Shown piece after piece: positions 51,204-60,551 of a stretch of DNA of 64,000 nucleotides. The DNA is from Allostella sp. ATCC 35155. Its GTDB lineage: Bacteria > Pseudomonadota > Alphaproteobacteria > ATCC43930 > Allostellaceae. Each line of letters begins with the position of its first letter. Positions within the stretch are counted from its first letter, which is position 1. The translations under genes were made by a program, and so were the position numbers. Below the pieces are notes generated by a model, which searched no databases, had not been told where the DNA came from, and saw nothing but the letters and a program-made list of their open reading frames with translations. The DNA is taken from contig AP019701.1 of the NCBI GenBank assembly GCA_006738865.1, positions 3,964,001 to 4,028,000 of the forward strand, in the 5' to 3' direction.

Positions 51204-52455
51204 CAATGGGTTCCTTCTGAGTGGGCCACATCGCTTCCCGCGTGAGTGGCGCGTCCAAAGCGTCGAAGAGGATGGTATCCGCCTGCCCGAACAGGTCAAC
51301 GAGATCGGCAATCCGCCCGCAGACGTCCCGGAAGGCATCGAACAGCGCCAGGTCCACGGTCTGACCTTCACGGCCGTCCAGCCAGCGCCGCAGGACGGGA
51401 TAGCGGCTGACCTCGAATCCCCACAGGGTGGCGGGCAGGCCCTCCACCCGACCCGATCCGTCCGCGCAGAGGGTCAGGCAGGGACCGTCCGGCTCGCCTG
51501 CGTCCAGCACGGTGCCGGGACTCGGCACGGTGGCGAGCTGGACGAAAGCCGGATCGCCCGCGGCGGCGGGGGCCTGGGCGAATGTCTGGATGGCGCGGAT
51601 CCGTGCGCCGAGCCCGGCGGCGCGCTGAAACACGCCGTGGTCGGCCGGGAACGGGACGTGCGGGAACGTGTCCTCCAGATCTTCGGCAAAGCGCAGGGTA
51701 TAGGACCGTGCCGAGAGGAGGCAGAGGATCGCGTCGAAGACCTCTTCCGGAGCGATCGTCGCGCCGTAGAGCGCGGTCAGACCGGCCAGCAATCCGGATG
51801 AAAGGTTGAAGCCCGCCGATGCGGGGCGGCGGTCATGGAGCGGAAAGGCGTAGCCGCCATTGTTGCCTCGTATGGCGTGGTAATCCGGCAGAAGACTGTG
51901 GCACCAAACAGCGGGACCGGCATTGGTGCCGCCGGGAAGGGCATAGAAACCAACGTTGTCGGCACCCCAAACCCTCTGCAGCTCAGGCCCGGGGCGGTTG
52001 AGAAGGCGCAAGTCGTTGTAGAACCAACGCAGGTCGCAGGGCCGATAAGCCAACCGTCTCAGAAGTGCCGGATCATGGGGCGGAAGACCGGATTGAACCA
52101 GAAATTCATCCACCTTCCGAACAAGCCTATCTCGGTCTGCATCAACGAAGATCGGATCCCTGCCGCTTTTCATGCCGGACTTGCTGAACCCGAAGCACTC
52201 CCGCAGGCTCGGCCATTCGCCGTTGCCGAACGGATGCGGACGGAAGTCTTCCAGACCCTTGCGGGGCACCGGCACGGCATTGGGCAGCCGTCCGGCATCC
52301 GATCCGTCTGCAAGCCAGTGCAGTTTGGCCGGGCGGCCGAATACGCCCTCGGCCCAGGCGTCGAGATAGCGCACCTCGGCGGGCCGGCCCGCGCGCGATC
52401 CATCGGCGACGGCGATGGTGATGGCGACGCCGACCTGAATGTCGAACACGTTCAT
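51196..52455 (-). CDS. C-terminal (target-recognition) part of a type ISP-like restriction-modification enzyme
   Basis: The 419-residue product begins MNVFDIQVGVAITIAVADG, which in type ISP/LlaGI-like proteins is an internal segment after the methylase motifs. The rest (YRPCDLRWFYNDLRLLNRPGPEL; GNNGGYAFPLHD; FDAILCLLSARSYTLRFAEDLEDTFPHVPFPAD) matches their C-terminal DNA-recognition region. Its ATG overlaps the methylase gene stop by 4 bp. As a stand-alone protein it lacks any catalytic domain, so it either works in trans with the upstream product or is the back half of a deleted gene. Confidence 0.75.
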   Translation of the reverse strand: MNVFDIQVGVAITIAVADGSRAGRPAEVRYLDAWAEGVFGRPAKLHWLADGSDAGRLPNAVPVPRKGLEDFRPHPFGNGEWPSLRECFGFSKSGMKSGRDPIFVDADRDRLVRKVDEFLVQSGLPPHDPALLRRLAYRPCDLRWFYNDLRLLNRPGPELQRVWGADNVGFYALPGGTNAGPAVWCHSLLPDYHAIRGNNGGYAFPLHDRRPASAGFNLSSGLLAGLTALYGATIAPEEVFDAILCLLSARSYTLRFAEDLEDTFPHVPFPADHGVFQRAAGLGARIRAIQTFAQAPAAAGDPAFVQLATVPSPGTVLDAGEPDGPCLTLCADGSGRVEGLPATLWGFEVSRYPVLRRWLDGREGQTVDLALFDAFRDVCGRIADLVDLFGQADTILFDALDAPLTREAMWPTQKEPIDD

Positions 52456-53834
52456 GTCGCCTTCGATGCCTGCGCGGGCACCGCGCCGCCCGGGTTCCGC
52501 AACGTGTGGTGCAGCCGGTAGTGCGCGACGGCGTATGGGCCGACCAGCAGTTCCAGACCGAACAGACGGCTCGCCAGATCCCGCAGCTCCAATGCGGCCC
52601 GGCCAGCACCACCCGACGCCGCGCCATCGCGGACCCGTTCCGCCACGCCCAGCAGGAAGGTTCCGGTCCCCGTGGCCGGGTCGAGGATGGTCAACGCCGG
52701 GTCGCGAAGACCGGTCAGGCCCAGATCGTCGCGCGCCACGCGGTCCAGTGCGCCGACCATGAAGCGGACCACCTCCACGGGCGTGAAGTAGACCCCGTGG
52801 CGGTCCCGAGCTTCGGGGTCGAAGACCGACAGGAAGTCCTCGTAGAAGTAAAGGATCGGGTCCGGACGACCGCGCCGCACGGCCAGGATCGCAGGGTCGA
52901 AGCTGTTCACCGTGTCGAGCAGAACATCGAAGCCAATACCGACCACGTCGAGAATCTCCGCCTGCGTGAGGACGCGCAGCGCCGTGCGCATCAGCGGATG
53001 TTCCGGTGGCATGTGCTGGTAGGCGGTCGTATCGACCGGGCGGCCCCCGCCCTCGCGGACGAGAAGCAGGCCGAAGGCAAGCGTCTGGGCGAAAGCCGCC
53101 GAGAACAGCAAGTCGAAGTCCCGCGCCGGGTATCCCCCTGCCTCGGGATGGGCATAGAGAACCGTCTGGAACTCCGCATGGGCATCGAGAAGCGGATCGG
53201 TCGCTATGCCGCCAGCCCGCAGTTCGGCCAGCCGGTCCCGCACGATGCCCCGCACCAGGCGCGAGGAATGCGCCAAGAGCGCGGCCAGATGCCTCGCGTC
53301 CCGCGCGGCAGGCTGCTGGCCCGCGCCTGCCGCAAGTCGCTCCACGAGGGCGATCAGCGCGGAGGGATCAATCCCGCGGATCAGACGCTCGGCCGCGGGA
53401 TCGGATTGCGCGGGATCGAGCGCCCGCTCCGGCACGATCTGTGCGGTGCCCCGTTCCTCGTCGCCCTCGAACAGGAACAGGTCGATGAAGTTGGACGTGC
53501 TCCAGCAGCGCAGCTCCTTCAATCGCTCGAACTGGCGCTTGTCATGCGGAATGCGCCAGCGAGCTGGGTTGGCGGACTTGTCGAGGGCCTTCAGCTCCAC
53601 GAAGGCGCGCGGCGGCGCACCTGTGCGCACCAGGGCGATGTCCGGCCGGCCAAGGCCAGGGTTTGCAAACTCCGGCACTACGACCAGACCGGGGCCGCCC
53701 GGAACCCCGGTCAGAAGCCGCTCCAGAAGCTCCTGAAAGGCCGGGGCCAGCGCCGGTTCGGACACGGCCGGATGTGCCCGGCGCAGGTCGCGGATGCGCT
53801 GTGCGTAGTCCAGAAGGTGGTCGATCACCGGCAT
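52452..53834 (-). CDS. N-terminal part of a type ISP-like enzyme: nuclease plus incomplete N6-adenine methylase
   Basis: The 460-residue protein has a PD-(D/E)xK nuclease-like segment near residues 45-90 (LGRPDIALVRTG and AFVELKALDK), a helical linker, and the start of an N6-adenine methylase: RHGVYFTPVEVVRFMV and motif I LDPATGTGTFLLGVAERV. It then reads LFGLELLVGPYAVAHYRLHHTL and stops after about 15 more residues. The catalytic NPPY motif (IV) that should follow is absent here and in the next gene. It is therefore probably a broken methylase with a possibly intact nuclease. Confidence 0.75.
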   Translation of the reverse strand: MPVIDHLLDYAQRIRDLRRAHPAVSEPALAPAFQELLERLLTGVPGGPGLVVVPEFANPGLGRPDIALVRTGAPPRAFVELKALDKSANPARWRIPHDKRQFERLKELRCWSTSNFIDLFLFEGDEERGTAQIVPERALDPAQSDPAAERLIRGIDPSALIALVERLAAGAGQQPAARDARHLAALLAHSSRLVRGIVRDRLAELRAGGIATDPLLDAHAEFQTVLYAHPEAGGYPARDFDLLFSAAFAQTLAFGLLLVREGGGRPVDTTAYQHMPPEHPLMRTALRVLTQAEILDVVGIGFDVLLDTVNSFDPAILAVRRGRPDPILYFYEDFLSVFDPEARDRHGVYFTPVEVVRFMVGALDRVARDDLGLTGLRDPALTILDPATGTGTFLLGVAERVRDGAASGGAGRAALELRDLASRLFGLELLVGPYAVAHYRLHHTLRNPGGAVPAQASKAT

Positions 53835-53840
53835 GGCGGC

Positions 53841-53984
53841 TCACCGTCCAGGAAGCGGGTGAAGGAACCCTGTCGGCTGCCGGTCCTCCATGAACAGCTC
53901 CCGACGTTTGGCCATGTTGCGCCAGTGGTCGGCGTTCGTCTTGGCCCTGGCCATCCTTGCTTGGCTGATGCGACAGACGATCAC
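53841..53984 (-). CDS. Possible 47-residue protein between putA and the restriction-modification genes
   Basis: A frame starting with GTG at 53984 overlaps the putA stop (GTGA) and ends 7 bp before the methylase start. It encodes a basic peptide, ISQARMARAKTNADHWRNMAKRREL, ending QPTGFLHPLPGR; an ATG at 53954 is also possible. It may be a true small gene of the defence operon or the end of a longer deleted gene. No family recognised. Confidence 0.35.
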   Translation of the reverse strand: MIVCRISQARMARAKTNADHWRNMAKRRELFMEDRQPTGFLHPLPGR

Positions 53985-56900
53985 CCATCCCCCTCCGCCA
54001 GCGACAGCAGCGAGGCGTTGCCGCCGGCGGCCGTGGTGTCGACGGAGAGCGTGCGCTCGGTCGCGAAGCGCGGGAGGTAGTGCGGGCCGCCGGCCTTGGG
54101 GCCGGTGCCCGACAGGCCCTCGCCGCCGAAGGGCTGCACGCCGACGACCGCGCCGACCATGTTGCGGTTGACGTAGGTATTGCCCACGCCGAGCCGGCGA
54201 GTGACGTGGCGCACCGTCTCGTCGATGCGGCTGTGGATACCGAGCGTCAGGCCGTAGCCGGTGGCCCGGATGGCGTCCAGCACCTGGTCGAGGCGGCCGG
54301 CCTGCCAGCGCACCACATGCAGGATCGGCCCGAAGACCTCGCCTTCCAGCCGCGACAGGGCGTCGATCTCGTAGGCGGCGGGGCCGAAGAAGGTGCCGCG
54401 CTCGGTCCCGGCCGGCAGCGGCATCTCGGCCACCACCTTGCCCTCCCGCCGCATGCGCCCGGCATGGCGCTGCAGCATCGCCTGGGCGTCGGCGTCGATG
54501 ACCGGGCCGATGTCGGTCGCGAGCAGGGCCGGGTCGCCGATCCGCAGCTCGGCCATCGCGCCCTTGAGCATCGCCAGGGTGCGGTCGGCCGCATCGTCCT
54601 GGACGAATAGGACGCGCAGGGCCGAGCAGCGCTGGCCGGCGCTGTTGAAGGCCGAGGTCAGGATGTCCTGCACCACCTGCTCGGGCAGGGCCGAGCTGTC
54701 GACGATGAGTGCGTTCTGGCCGCCCGTCTCGGCGATGAGCGGCGCGATCGGGCCCGGCCGGTCGGCGAGCACGCGGTTGATCGCGCGTGCGGTCTCGGTC
54801 GATCCGGTGAAGGCGACGCCCGACACGCGCGGGTCGGCGACCAGCCGGGCGCCGACCGTCGCGCCGTCGCCGGGCAGGAACTGCAGCACGTCGCCCGGAA
54901 TGCCGGCCCGGTGCAGGAGGGCCACCGCCGCCGCCCCGATCAGCGGCGTCTGCTCCGCCGGCTTGGCGAGCACGGCGTTGCCGGCCGCCAGCGCGGCCGC
55001 GATCTGGCCGGTGAAGATGGCGAGCGGAAAGTTCCACGGGCTGATGCAGGCGAAGGTGCCGCGGCCGGCGAGCCGCAGCTCGTTGCGCTCTCCCGTCGGG
55101 CCGGGCAGGCGGCGCACCCGGAAGTCCCTGCGCGCCCGCGCGGCGTAGTAGCGCAGGAAATCGACCGCCTCGCGCAGCTCCGACAGCGCGTCCGGCACCG
55201 TCCGCCCGCCCTCGCGCACGACGAGCGCCATCAGCCGCGGCCCCTCGGCCTCGTAGAGCGCGGCCGCGCGATCCAGCAGGGCCGCCCGCTCGCCGGCCGC
55301 CAGCGCGTCCCAGTCGGGCGCGGCCCGCGCCGCCCGCGCCACCGCCTGGTCGACCGTCTCGGCCGTCGCCTCGACGACGGAGCCGACGACAACGGTGCGG
55401 TCGGCCGGGCTCGCAACCGGGCGCGACGGCCCGTCGGCCGGGCGGCCGCCGACCAGCGGCGCGGCAGCGGCGGGGACGCGCGCGGCCTCGGCCATGTGGT
55501 CGGCCAGCGCCTGGGCGGCGACCGGATCGGCGAGGTCGATGCCGGCGCTGTTCTTCCGTTCCGCGCCATAGAGGTCGGCCGGCAGCGCAATGCCGGGGTG
55601 CGGCTTGACCGGCAGGCGGGCCAGCCGCGCCACCGGATCGGCCACGATCTCCTCGATCGGCGCTTTCTCGTCGACCAGCCGGTTCACGAAGGAGGTGTTG
55701 GCGCCGTTCTCCAGCAGGCGGCGGACGAGATATGCCAGGAGATCCTCGTGGCTGCCGACGGGCGCGTAGACCCGGGCCGGCCGGTCCAGCTTGTCCTTGC
55801 CCACGACCTCGCCGTAGAGCGCCTCGCCCATGCCGTGCAGGCGCTGGAACTCCCAGTCGGTGCGGTTGCCGGCCAGTTCCAGCACCGTCGCCACGGTATG
55901 GGCGTTGTGGGTGGCGAACTGCGGGTAGAAGGCCGAGGCATCGGCCAGCAGGCGCCGGGCGCAGGCGATGTAGGAGACGTCGGTCGCGACCTTGCGGGTG
56001 AAGACGGGATAGCCCGGAAGCCCGCGCTCCTGGCTGCGCTTGATCTCGCTGTCCCAGTAGGCGCCCTTGACGAGGCGCACCATGAGGCGGCGGCGCGAAC
56101 GGCGCGCGAGATCGGCGAGCCACTCGAGCAGCGGCAGCGCGCGCTTCTGATAGGCCTGGACCGCCAGCCCGAACCCGTCCCAGCCGGCGAGCGCGGGATC
56201 GGTCGCCACGCCCTCGATGACGTCGAGCGAAAGGTCGAGGCGGTCCGCCTCCTCCGCGTCCACGGTGAAGCCGATGCCGACCGCCTTGGCCTGGCGCGCC
56301 AGTTCGGCGACCCGCGGCGTCAGCTCGGCATGGACGCGCGAGCTTTGCGCGAACTCGAAGCGCGGATGCAGCGCCGACAGCTTGATCGAGATGCCGGGCG
56401 CCTCGACCGGCCCCCGCCCCTTCGCCTCGGCGCCGATCGCGGCGATGGCGGCGGCATAGGAACGGAAATAGCGCTCGGCGTCGGCCGCCGTCCGCGCCGC
56501 CTCCCCCAGCATGTCGTAGGAATGGCGATAGCCCGCCTGCTCGGCCGGCCGCGCGCGGGCCAGGGCCTCGGCGATGGTCCGCCCCATGACGAACTGGCGG
56601 CCGAGGATGCGCATGGCCGCAGTCACCGCCTCGCGGATCACCGGCTCGCCGGCGCGGCCGACCAGCCGCTTCAGGATGCCGGCATGGCCCGGCCGCTCGT
56701 CGGAGCGGACGATCCGCCCGGTCAGCATCAGCGCCCAGGTCGAGGCGTTGACGAAGGCCGAGTCGCTGGCTCCGAGATGGCGCTGCCAGTCGGCGCCGCC
56801 GATCTTGTCGCGGATCAGGCGGTCGACCGTCTCCGAATCGGGGATGCGCAGCAGGGCCTCGGCGAGGCACATCAGGACGATGCCCTCCTGGCTCGACAGC

Positions 56901-57124
56901 TCGTACTCGTGCAGGAAGGCGTCGAGCCCGCCCTTGCCGTGCCGGCTGCCGCGCACCGCCTCGACGAGCTGCCGGGCCCGGGCCGCGACACGGTCCCGGC
57001 CGTCGGCCGGCAGGGTCGCGGCGGCCAGCAGGCCCTCGACCACCGCCGTCTCGTCGGCCCGGGTGGCGGCGCGAAGCGCGGCGCGCAGGGAGTCGGCGGC
57101 GGGAAGCGGCGCGGCGAAGAGCAT
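53981..57124 (-). CDS. putA: Bifunctional proline dehydrogenase / L-glutamate gamma-semialdehyde dehydrogenase
   Basis: The 1047-residue protein has an alpha-helical arm, a PRODH barrel (about residues 170-480: SIKLSALHPRFEFAQ; RLVKGAYWDSEIKRSQ; FATHNAHTVATVLELAG; FQRLHGMGEALY) and an ALDH domain (about 540-1030: ISPWNFPLAIFTGQIAAALAAGNAVLAKPAEQTP; AETGGQNALIVDSSALPEQVV with catalytic Glu; SAGQRCSALRVLF with catalytic Cys). It converts proline to glutamate, using FAD/quinone and NAD. No ribbon-helix-helix domain is present at the N-terminus, so it does not regulate its own gene in the manner of E. coli PutA. CAGGAGAC precedes the ATG at 57124. Confidence 0.95.
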   Translation of the reverse strand: MLFAAPLPAADSLRAALRAATRADETAVVEGLLAAATLPADGRDRVAARARQLVEAVRGSRHGKGGLDAFLHEYELSSQEGIVLMCLAEALLRIPDSETVDRLIRDKIGGADWQRHLGASDSAFVNASTWALMLTGRIVRSDERPGHAGILKRLVGRAGEPVIREAVTAAMRILGRQFVMGRTIAEALARARPAEQAGYRHSYDMLGEAARTAADAERYFRSYAAAIAAIGAEAKGRGPVEAPGISIKLSALHPRFEFAQSSRVHAELTPRVAELARQAKAVGIGFTVDAEEADRLDLSLDVIEGVATDPALAGWDGFGLAVQAYQKRALPLLEWLADLARRSRRRLMVRLVKGAYWDSEIKRSQERGLPGYPVFTRKVATDVSYIACARRLLADASAFYPQFATHNAHTVATVLELAGNRTDWEFQRLHGMGEALYGEVVGKDKLDRPARVYAPVGSHEDLLAYLVRRLLENGANTSFVNRLVDEKAPIEEIVADPVARLARLPVKPHPGIALPADLYGAERKNSAGIDLADPVAAQALADHMAEAARVPAAAAPLVGGRPADGPSRPVASPADRTVVVGSVVEATAETVDQAVARAARAAPDWDALAAGERAALLDRAAALYEAEGPRLMALVVREGGRTVPDALSELREAVDFLRYYAARARRDFRVRRLPGPTGERNELRLAGRGTFACISPWNFPLAIFTGQIAAALAAGNAVLAKPAEQTPLIGAAAVALLHRAGIPGDVLQFLPGDGATVGARLVADPRVSGVAFTGSTETARAINRVLADRPGPIAPLIAETGGQNALIVDSSALPEQVVQDILTSAFNSAGQRCSALRVLFVQDDAADRTLAMLKGAMAELRIGDPALLATDIGPVIDADAQAMLQRHAGRMRREGKVVAEMPLPAGTERGTFFGPAAYEIDALSRLEGEVFGPILHVVRWQAGRLDQVLDAIRATGYGLTLGIHSRIDETVRHVTRRLGVGNTYVNRNMVGAVVGVQPFGGEGLSGTGPKAGGPHYLPRFATERTLSVDTTAAGGNASLLSLAEGDG

Positions 57125-57263
57125 CGATCTGTCTCCTGGGCCCCCGATCGGGGCGGACGGCAATCGGCGGGACGATCCCGCCCGCAGGGGCTCGCCGTCA
57201 AGCGCCCGGGCACGGCCGTTGCACGGCCACCCCGGCCGGGGCTATTAGGTTCCGTCAACGGAC

Positions 57264-58265
57264 ATGGAACGCATGGTTCCGAGCCTCGACATCGTCATCG
57301 TCAACTGGAACTCGGGCAGGCAGCTTCGGCGCTGCCTGGAGTCGATCGCGACCTCCGCCCCGGGCCGGTATCACATCGGGCGCGTCATCGTGTCCGACAA
57401 CGGGTCCGTCGACGGCTCGCTGGACCGGCTCGACGATATCGGCCTGCCGCTGGCCGTGCTGCGCAACGGCAACAATCTCGGCTTCGGCGCCGCCTGCAAC
57501 CGTGCGGTCGACATGGGTGTCGGCCGCTACCTGCTGCTGCTCAACCCGGACACGCGGCTGGAGCCCGACACGCTCGCCCGGTCGGTCGCCCACTTGGCCG
57601 ATCATCCCGAGATCGGCATCCTCGGCGTCCGCCTCGTCGATGCCGCCGGCCACACCCACCGCAGCTGCGCGCGATTTCCGCATGTGCGGCACTTCGCGCA
57701 CAAGGTGCTGGGCCTGGACCGGACCCTACCCAACCTGTTCCACGGCCACCTGATGGAGGAGTGGGATCACCGCGACAGCCGCGTCGTCGACCAGGTCATG
57801 GGCGCGTTCTTCCTGATGCCGCGCGCGCTCTACGAACAGCTGGGCGGCTTCGACGAACGGTTCTTCCTCTATTTCGAGGATGTCGACTTCGCCCTGCGCG
57901 CACGCGCGCTCGGCCGGCCCTGCTATTTCCTGGCCGAGGCCGCCGCCTACCACAAGGGGGGCGGCACGTCGGAACAGGTGAAGCCCGAGCGCATCTTCTA
58001 TTGCCTGCGCAGCCGCATCATCTATGCGCGCAAGCATTTCGGCTGGCCGCGCGCGGCCGCGCTGACCGCCGTCACGATCCTGGCCGAGCCCCTGTCCCGG
58101 CTGGCGCTCGCTGCGCTCCGCGGCTCGCCGTCGGTCGTGATGGACACGCTGCGCGCCTATCGCCTGCTCTATGGCGACCTGCCGCGCATCCTCAACACCC
58201 CTTCCAGCGGCCTCCTCGATGCGGGTCTTGCTTCTCGCCCGGTACGGCCCGCTGGGCGCCACTAG
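57264..58265 (+). CDS. GT2 rhamnosyltransferase-like glycosyltransferase
   Basis: The 333-residue protein has a GT-A fold: LDIVIVNWNSGRQLRRCLESI, VSDNGSVDGSL, the LLLLNPDTRLEPDTL metal site and GAFFLMPRALYEQLGGFDERFFLYFEDVDFALRA, as in WbbL-type rhamnosyltransferases of O-antigen pathways. A C-terminal helix bundle may lie against the membrane. Its 3' end overlaps the next gene start by 47 bp, an unusually long overlap, and the last about 16 residues may be non-conserved. It diverges from putA. Confidence 0.88.
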   Translation: MERMVPSLDIVIVNWNSGRQLRRCLESIATSAPGRYHIGRVIVSDNGSVDGSLDRLDDIGLPLAVLRNGNNLGFGAACNRAVDMGVGRYLLLLNPDTRLEPDTLARSVAHLADHPEIGILGVRLVDAAGHTHRSCARFPHVRHFAHKVLGLDRTLPNLFHGHLMEEWDHRDSRVVDQVMGAFFLMPRALYEQLGGFDERFFLYFEDVDFALRARALGRPCYFLAEAAAYHKGGGTSEQVKPERIFYCLRSRIIYARKHFGWPRAAALTAVTILAEPLSRLALAALRGSPSVVMDTLRAYRLLYGDLPRILNTPSSGLLDAGLASRPVRPAGRH

Positions 58266-59289
58266 CCGCCAGCGGCACCGGATCTTCCTTCCCGCGCTCG
58301 CGGACGCCGGCATCCGGGTGACGACCGACACGCTGCTCGACGACGGCTACCTGCGCCGCCTCCACGCCGGCGAGCCGGCGCGGCCGGCCGCGATCCTGGC
58401 CGCCTATGGCCGGCGCGTGCTGCGTCTGGCACGGGCCCGGCGCTGGGACGCGGTCTGGGTCGAGAAGGAGATCCTGCCCTGGCTGCCGCCCATAGCCGAA
58501 GCCTGGCTACGCTGGCGGCGGGTGCCGATGGTGGTCGACTATGACGATGCTTGGTTCCACCGCTACGACGCACATCCGCGGCCGCTGGTGCGCCGGCTGC
58601 TGGGCGGCAAGATCGCGGCCGTGATGCGCAGCGCCACCACCGTCGTCGCCGGCAACGGCTACATCGCCGACCATGCGCGTGCGGCCGGCGCGGCGCACGT
58701 CGAGATCCTGCCCACCGTGGTCGACACCGATGCGATCCGGCCGATCGAGCCGGCCGCCGACCGGCCGCCGACCATCGGCTGGATCGGCACCCCCGCCAAC
58801 GCGCGCTACCTCGACCCGATCCGCCCTGCGCTGGCCGCCGCCTGCCGGGAGGCCGGCGCGCGCCTGCTGCTGGTGGGGGCCGGCGGACCGGCGGAGCTGG
58901 GCGGGCTGCCCGGCGAGGCGCGGCCCTGGGACGAAGCGCGCGAGGCGGCGGACCTCGCAGACATGGACATCGGCATCATGCCCCTGCCCGACACGCCCTT
59001 CGAACGCGGCAAGTGCGGCTACAAGCTGATCCAGTACATGGCGGCCGGGCGGCCGGCAGTCGCCTCGCCGGTCGGCGTCAACGGCACCATCGTCGCGGAC
59101 GGGCGGACCGGCTTCCTGCCGACGACGGTCGAAGGCTGGACGGACGCCCTGCTGGCGCTGGCCCGCGACCCCACCCTGCGCCGCCGCATGGGCGGGGCCG
59201 GCCGCGAGCGCGCCGTCATCCACTACTCGCTCGCCGCCTGGGCGCCGCACCAGGCGCGCATCCTGCGCGAGGCTGCGGAGGGGCGATGA
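58219..59289 (+). CDS. GT-B glycosyltransferase (family 4-like)
   Basis: The 356-residue protein has VDYDDAWFHRYD and VAGNGYIADHARAAGAAHVEILPTVVDTD in the N-terminal half, then IGWIGTPANARYLDPI and CGYKLIQYMAAGRPAVASPVGVN with the late E/G region of a family 4 enzyme. The N-terminus RVLLLARYGPLGATSRQRHRIFLPALADAG supports the ATG at 58219, inside the preceding gene. It belongs to a three-gene glycosyltransferase operon (57264-60425) for a surface polysaccharide; donor and acceptor unknown. Confidence 0.85.
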   Translation: MRVLLLARYGPLGATSRQRHRIFLPALADAGIRVTTDTLLDDGYLRRLHAGEPARPAAILAAYGRRVLRLARARRWDAVWVEKEILPWLPPIAEAWLRWRRVPMVVDYDDAWFHRYDAHPRPLVRRLLGGKIAAVMRSATTVVAGNGYIADHARAAGAAHVEILPTVVDTDAIRPIEPAADRPPTIGWIGTPANARYLDPIRPALAAACREAGARLLLVGAGGPAELGGLPGEARPWDEAREAADLADMDIGIMPLPDTPFERGKCGYKLIQYMAAGRPAVASPVGVNGTIVADGRTGFLPTTVEGWTDALLALARDPTLRRRMGGAGRERAVIHYSLAAWAPHQARILREAAEGR

Positions 59290-60425
59290 CCCGGCCGACC
59301 CTGCTCTACCTCGTGACCGAGGACTGGTTCTTCTGGTCGCACCGCACCCCGATCGCCCGCGCCGCCCGCGACGCCGGGTTCCGCGTCGTCGTCGCCACCC
59401 GCGAGGCCGAGCACGGCGACCGCATCCGCGCCGAGGGCTTCGAGCTGGTCCCGATCAAGTTGCGCCGCACCTCGCTGAACCCGCTGGCGGAGCTGGCAGC
59501 GGTCGCCGACCTCGAAGCGATCTATCGCCGCGAGAAGCCGGCGATCGTCCATCAGGTGGCGGTCAAGCCCGTCGTCTACGGCACCTGGGCGGCGCGGCGG
59601 GCCGGCGTTCCGGCGATCATCAACGCGCTCGACGGGCTGGGCTTCGTCTATGCCTCGCGGCGTCCGGCAGCGCGGCTGCTGCGGCCGCCGGTGGGGCTGC
59701 TGCTGCGCTGGGCATTGAACCGGCCCAACGTCCATGTCCATCTCCAGAACGAGGACGACCGGGCGACGCTGCGGCGCGCCGGCGTCCTCGGTCACGACCG
59801 CGTCTCGATCATCCGTGGTGCCGGCATCGACCTCGAGCATTTCGCGCCGCTGCCCGAGCCGGACGGTCCCTTCACCGTCGGCATGGCCGCGCGGATGAAC
59901 CACGAGAAGGGCGTCGGCGACCTCGTCGAGGCGGCGCGCCGGGCGACACGCGCGGGGACCCCCGTCCGCATCGTCCTCGCCGGCGCGCCGGACCGGGGCA
60001 ACCCGACCGCCATCCCGGAGAGCGCGCTGCGCGCCTGGGCGGCGGAGGGGCTGGTCGACTGGTGGGGCTTCCAGGCCGACGTGCGCAAGGTGTGGGCCGC
60101 CGCCCATGTGGCGGCGCTGCCGTCCTCCGGCGAGGGGCTGCCGAAGGCGCTGCTGGAGGCGGCGGCCTGCCAGCGACCGCTGCTCGCCACCGATGTCGCC
60201 GGCAACCGCGAGGTGACCCTGCCCGGCGAAACCGGCCTGCGCGTCGCCTACCAGGACGTCGCCGGGCTGACCGAGGCCCTCGTCCGCTTCGCCCGCGATT
60301 CCGGCGAACGCCGGCGGATGGGGCTGCAGGCCCGCCGCCTCGCCGAGACCGCCTTCAGCGAGGCGGTGGTGGTGGGCCAGACCCTCGACCTCTATCGCCG
60401 CCTGGCGCCACCGGGTGCGACCTGA
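59286..60425 (+). CDS. GT-B glycosyltransferase (family 4)
   Basis: The 379-residue protein resembles PglA/WbpX-like family 4 enzymes: LYLVTEDWFFWSHRTPIARAARDAG, HQVAVKPVVYGTWAARRAGVPAIINALDGLG, AARMNHEKGVGDLVEAARRA and the E-x7-E motif in SSGEGLPKALLEAAACQRPLLATDVAGNRE. The starting ATG overlaps the upstream stop (ATGA). It is the last gene of the glycosyltransferase operon. Confidence 0.88.
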   Translation: MTRPTLLYLVTEDWFFWSHRTPIARAARDAGFRVVVATREAEHGDRIRAEGFELVPIKLRRTSLNPLAELAAVADLEAIYRREKPAIVHQVAVKPVVYGTWAARRAGVPAIINALDGLGFVYASRRPAARLLRPPVGLLLRWALNRPNVHVHLQNEDDRATLRRAGVLGHDRVSIIRGAGIDLEHFAPLPEPDGPFTVGMAARMNHEKGVGDLVEAARRATRAGTPVRIVLAGAPDRGNPTAIPESALRAWAAEGLVDWWGFQADVRKVWAAAHVAALPSSGEGLPKALLEAAACQRPLLATDVAGNREVTLPGETGLRVAYQDVAGLTEALVRFARDSGERRRMGLQARRLAETAFSEAVVVGQTLDLYRRLAPPGAT

Positions 60426-60551
60426 CGCCCCGCTGGGGGCTACCCGCCGCCACGATCGGGCTCGCTGCTTGACGGGCAGTTGCTGGACATGCTCGACCTG
60501 TCGGCCGGAAATGGGCGGCTGACGCCCGAACAAGCGAACGGGGAGCTCCGC

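Noticed and set aside
54911-58321. 1136-codon plus-strand frame across putA
   Set aside because: It runs antisense to a complete PutA with all catalytic motifs and has no domain of its own.
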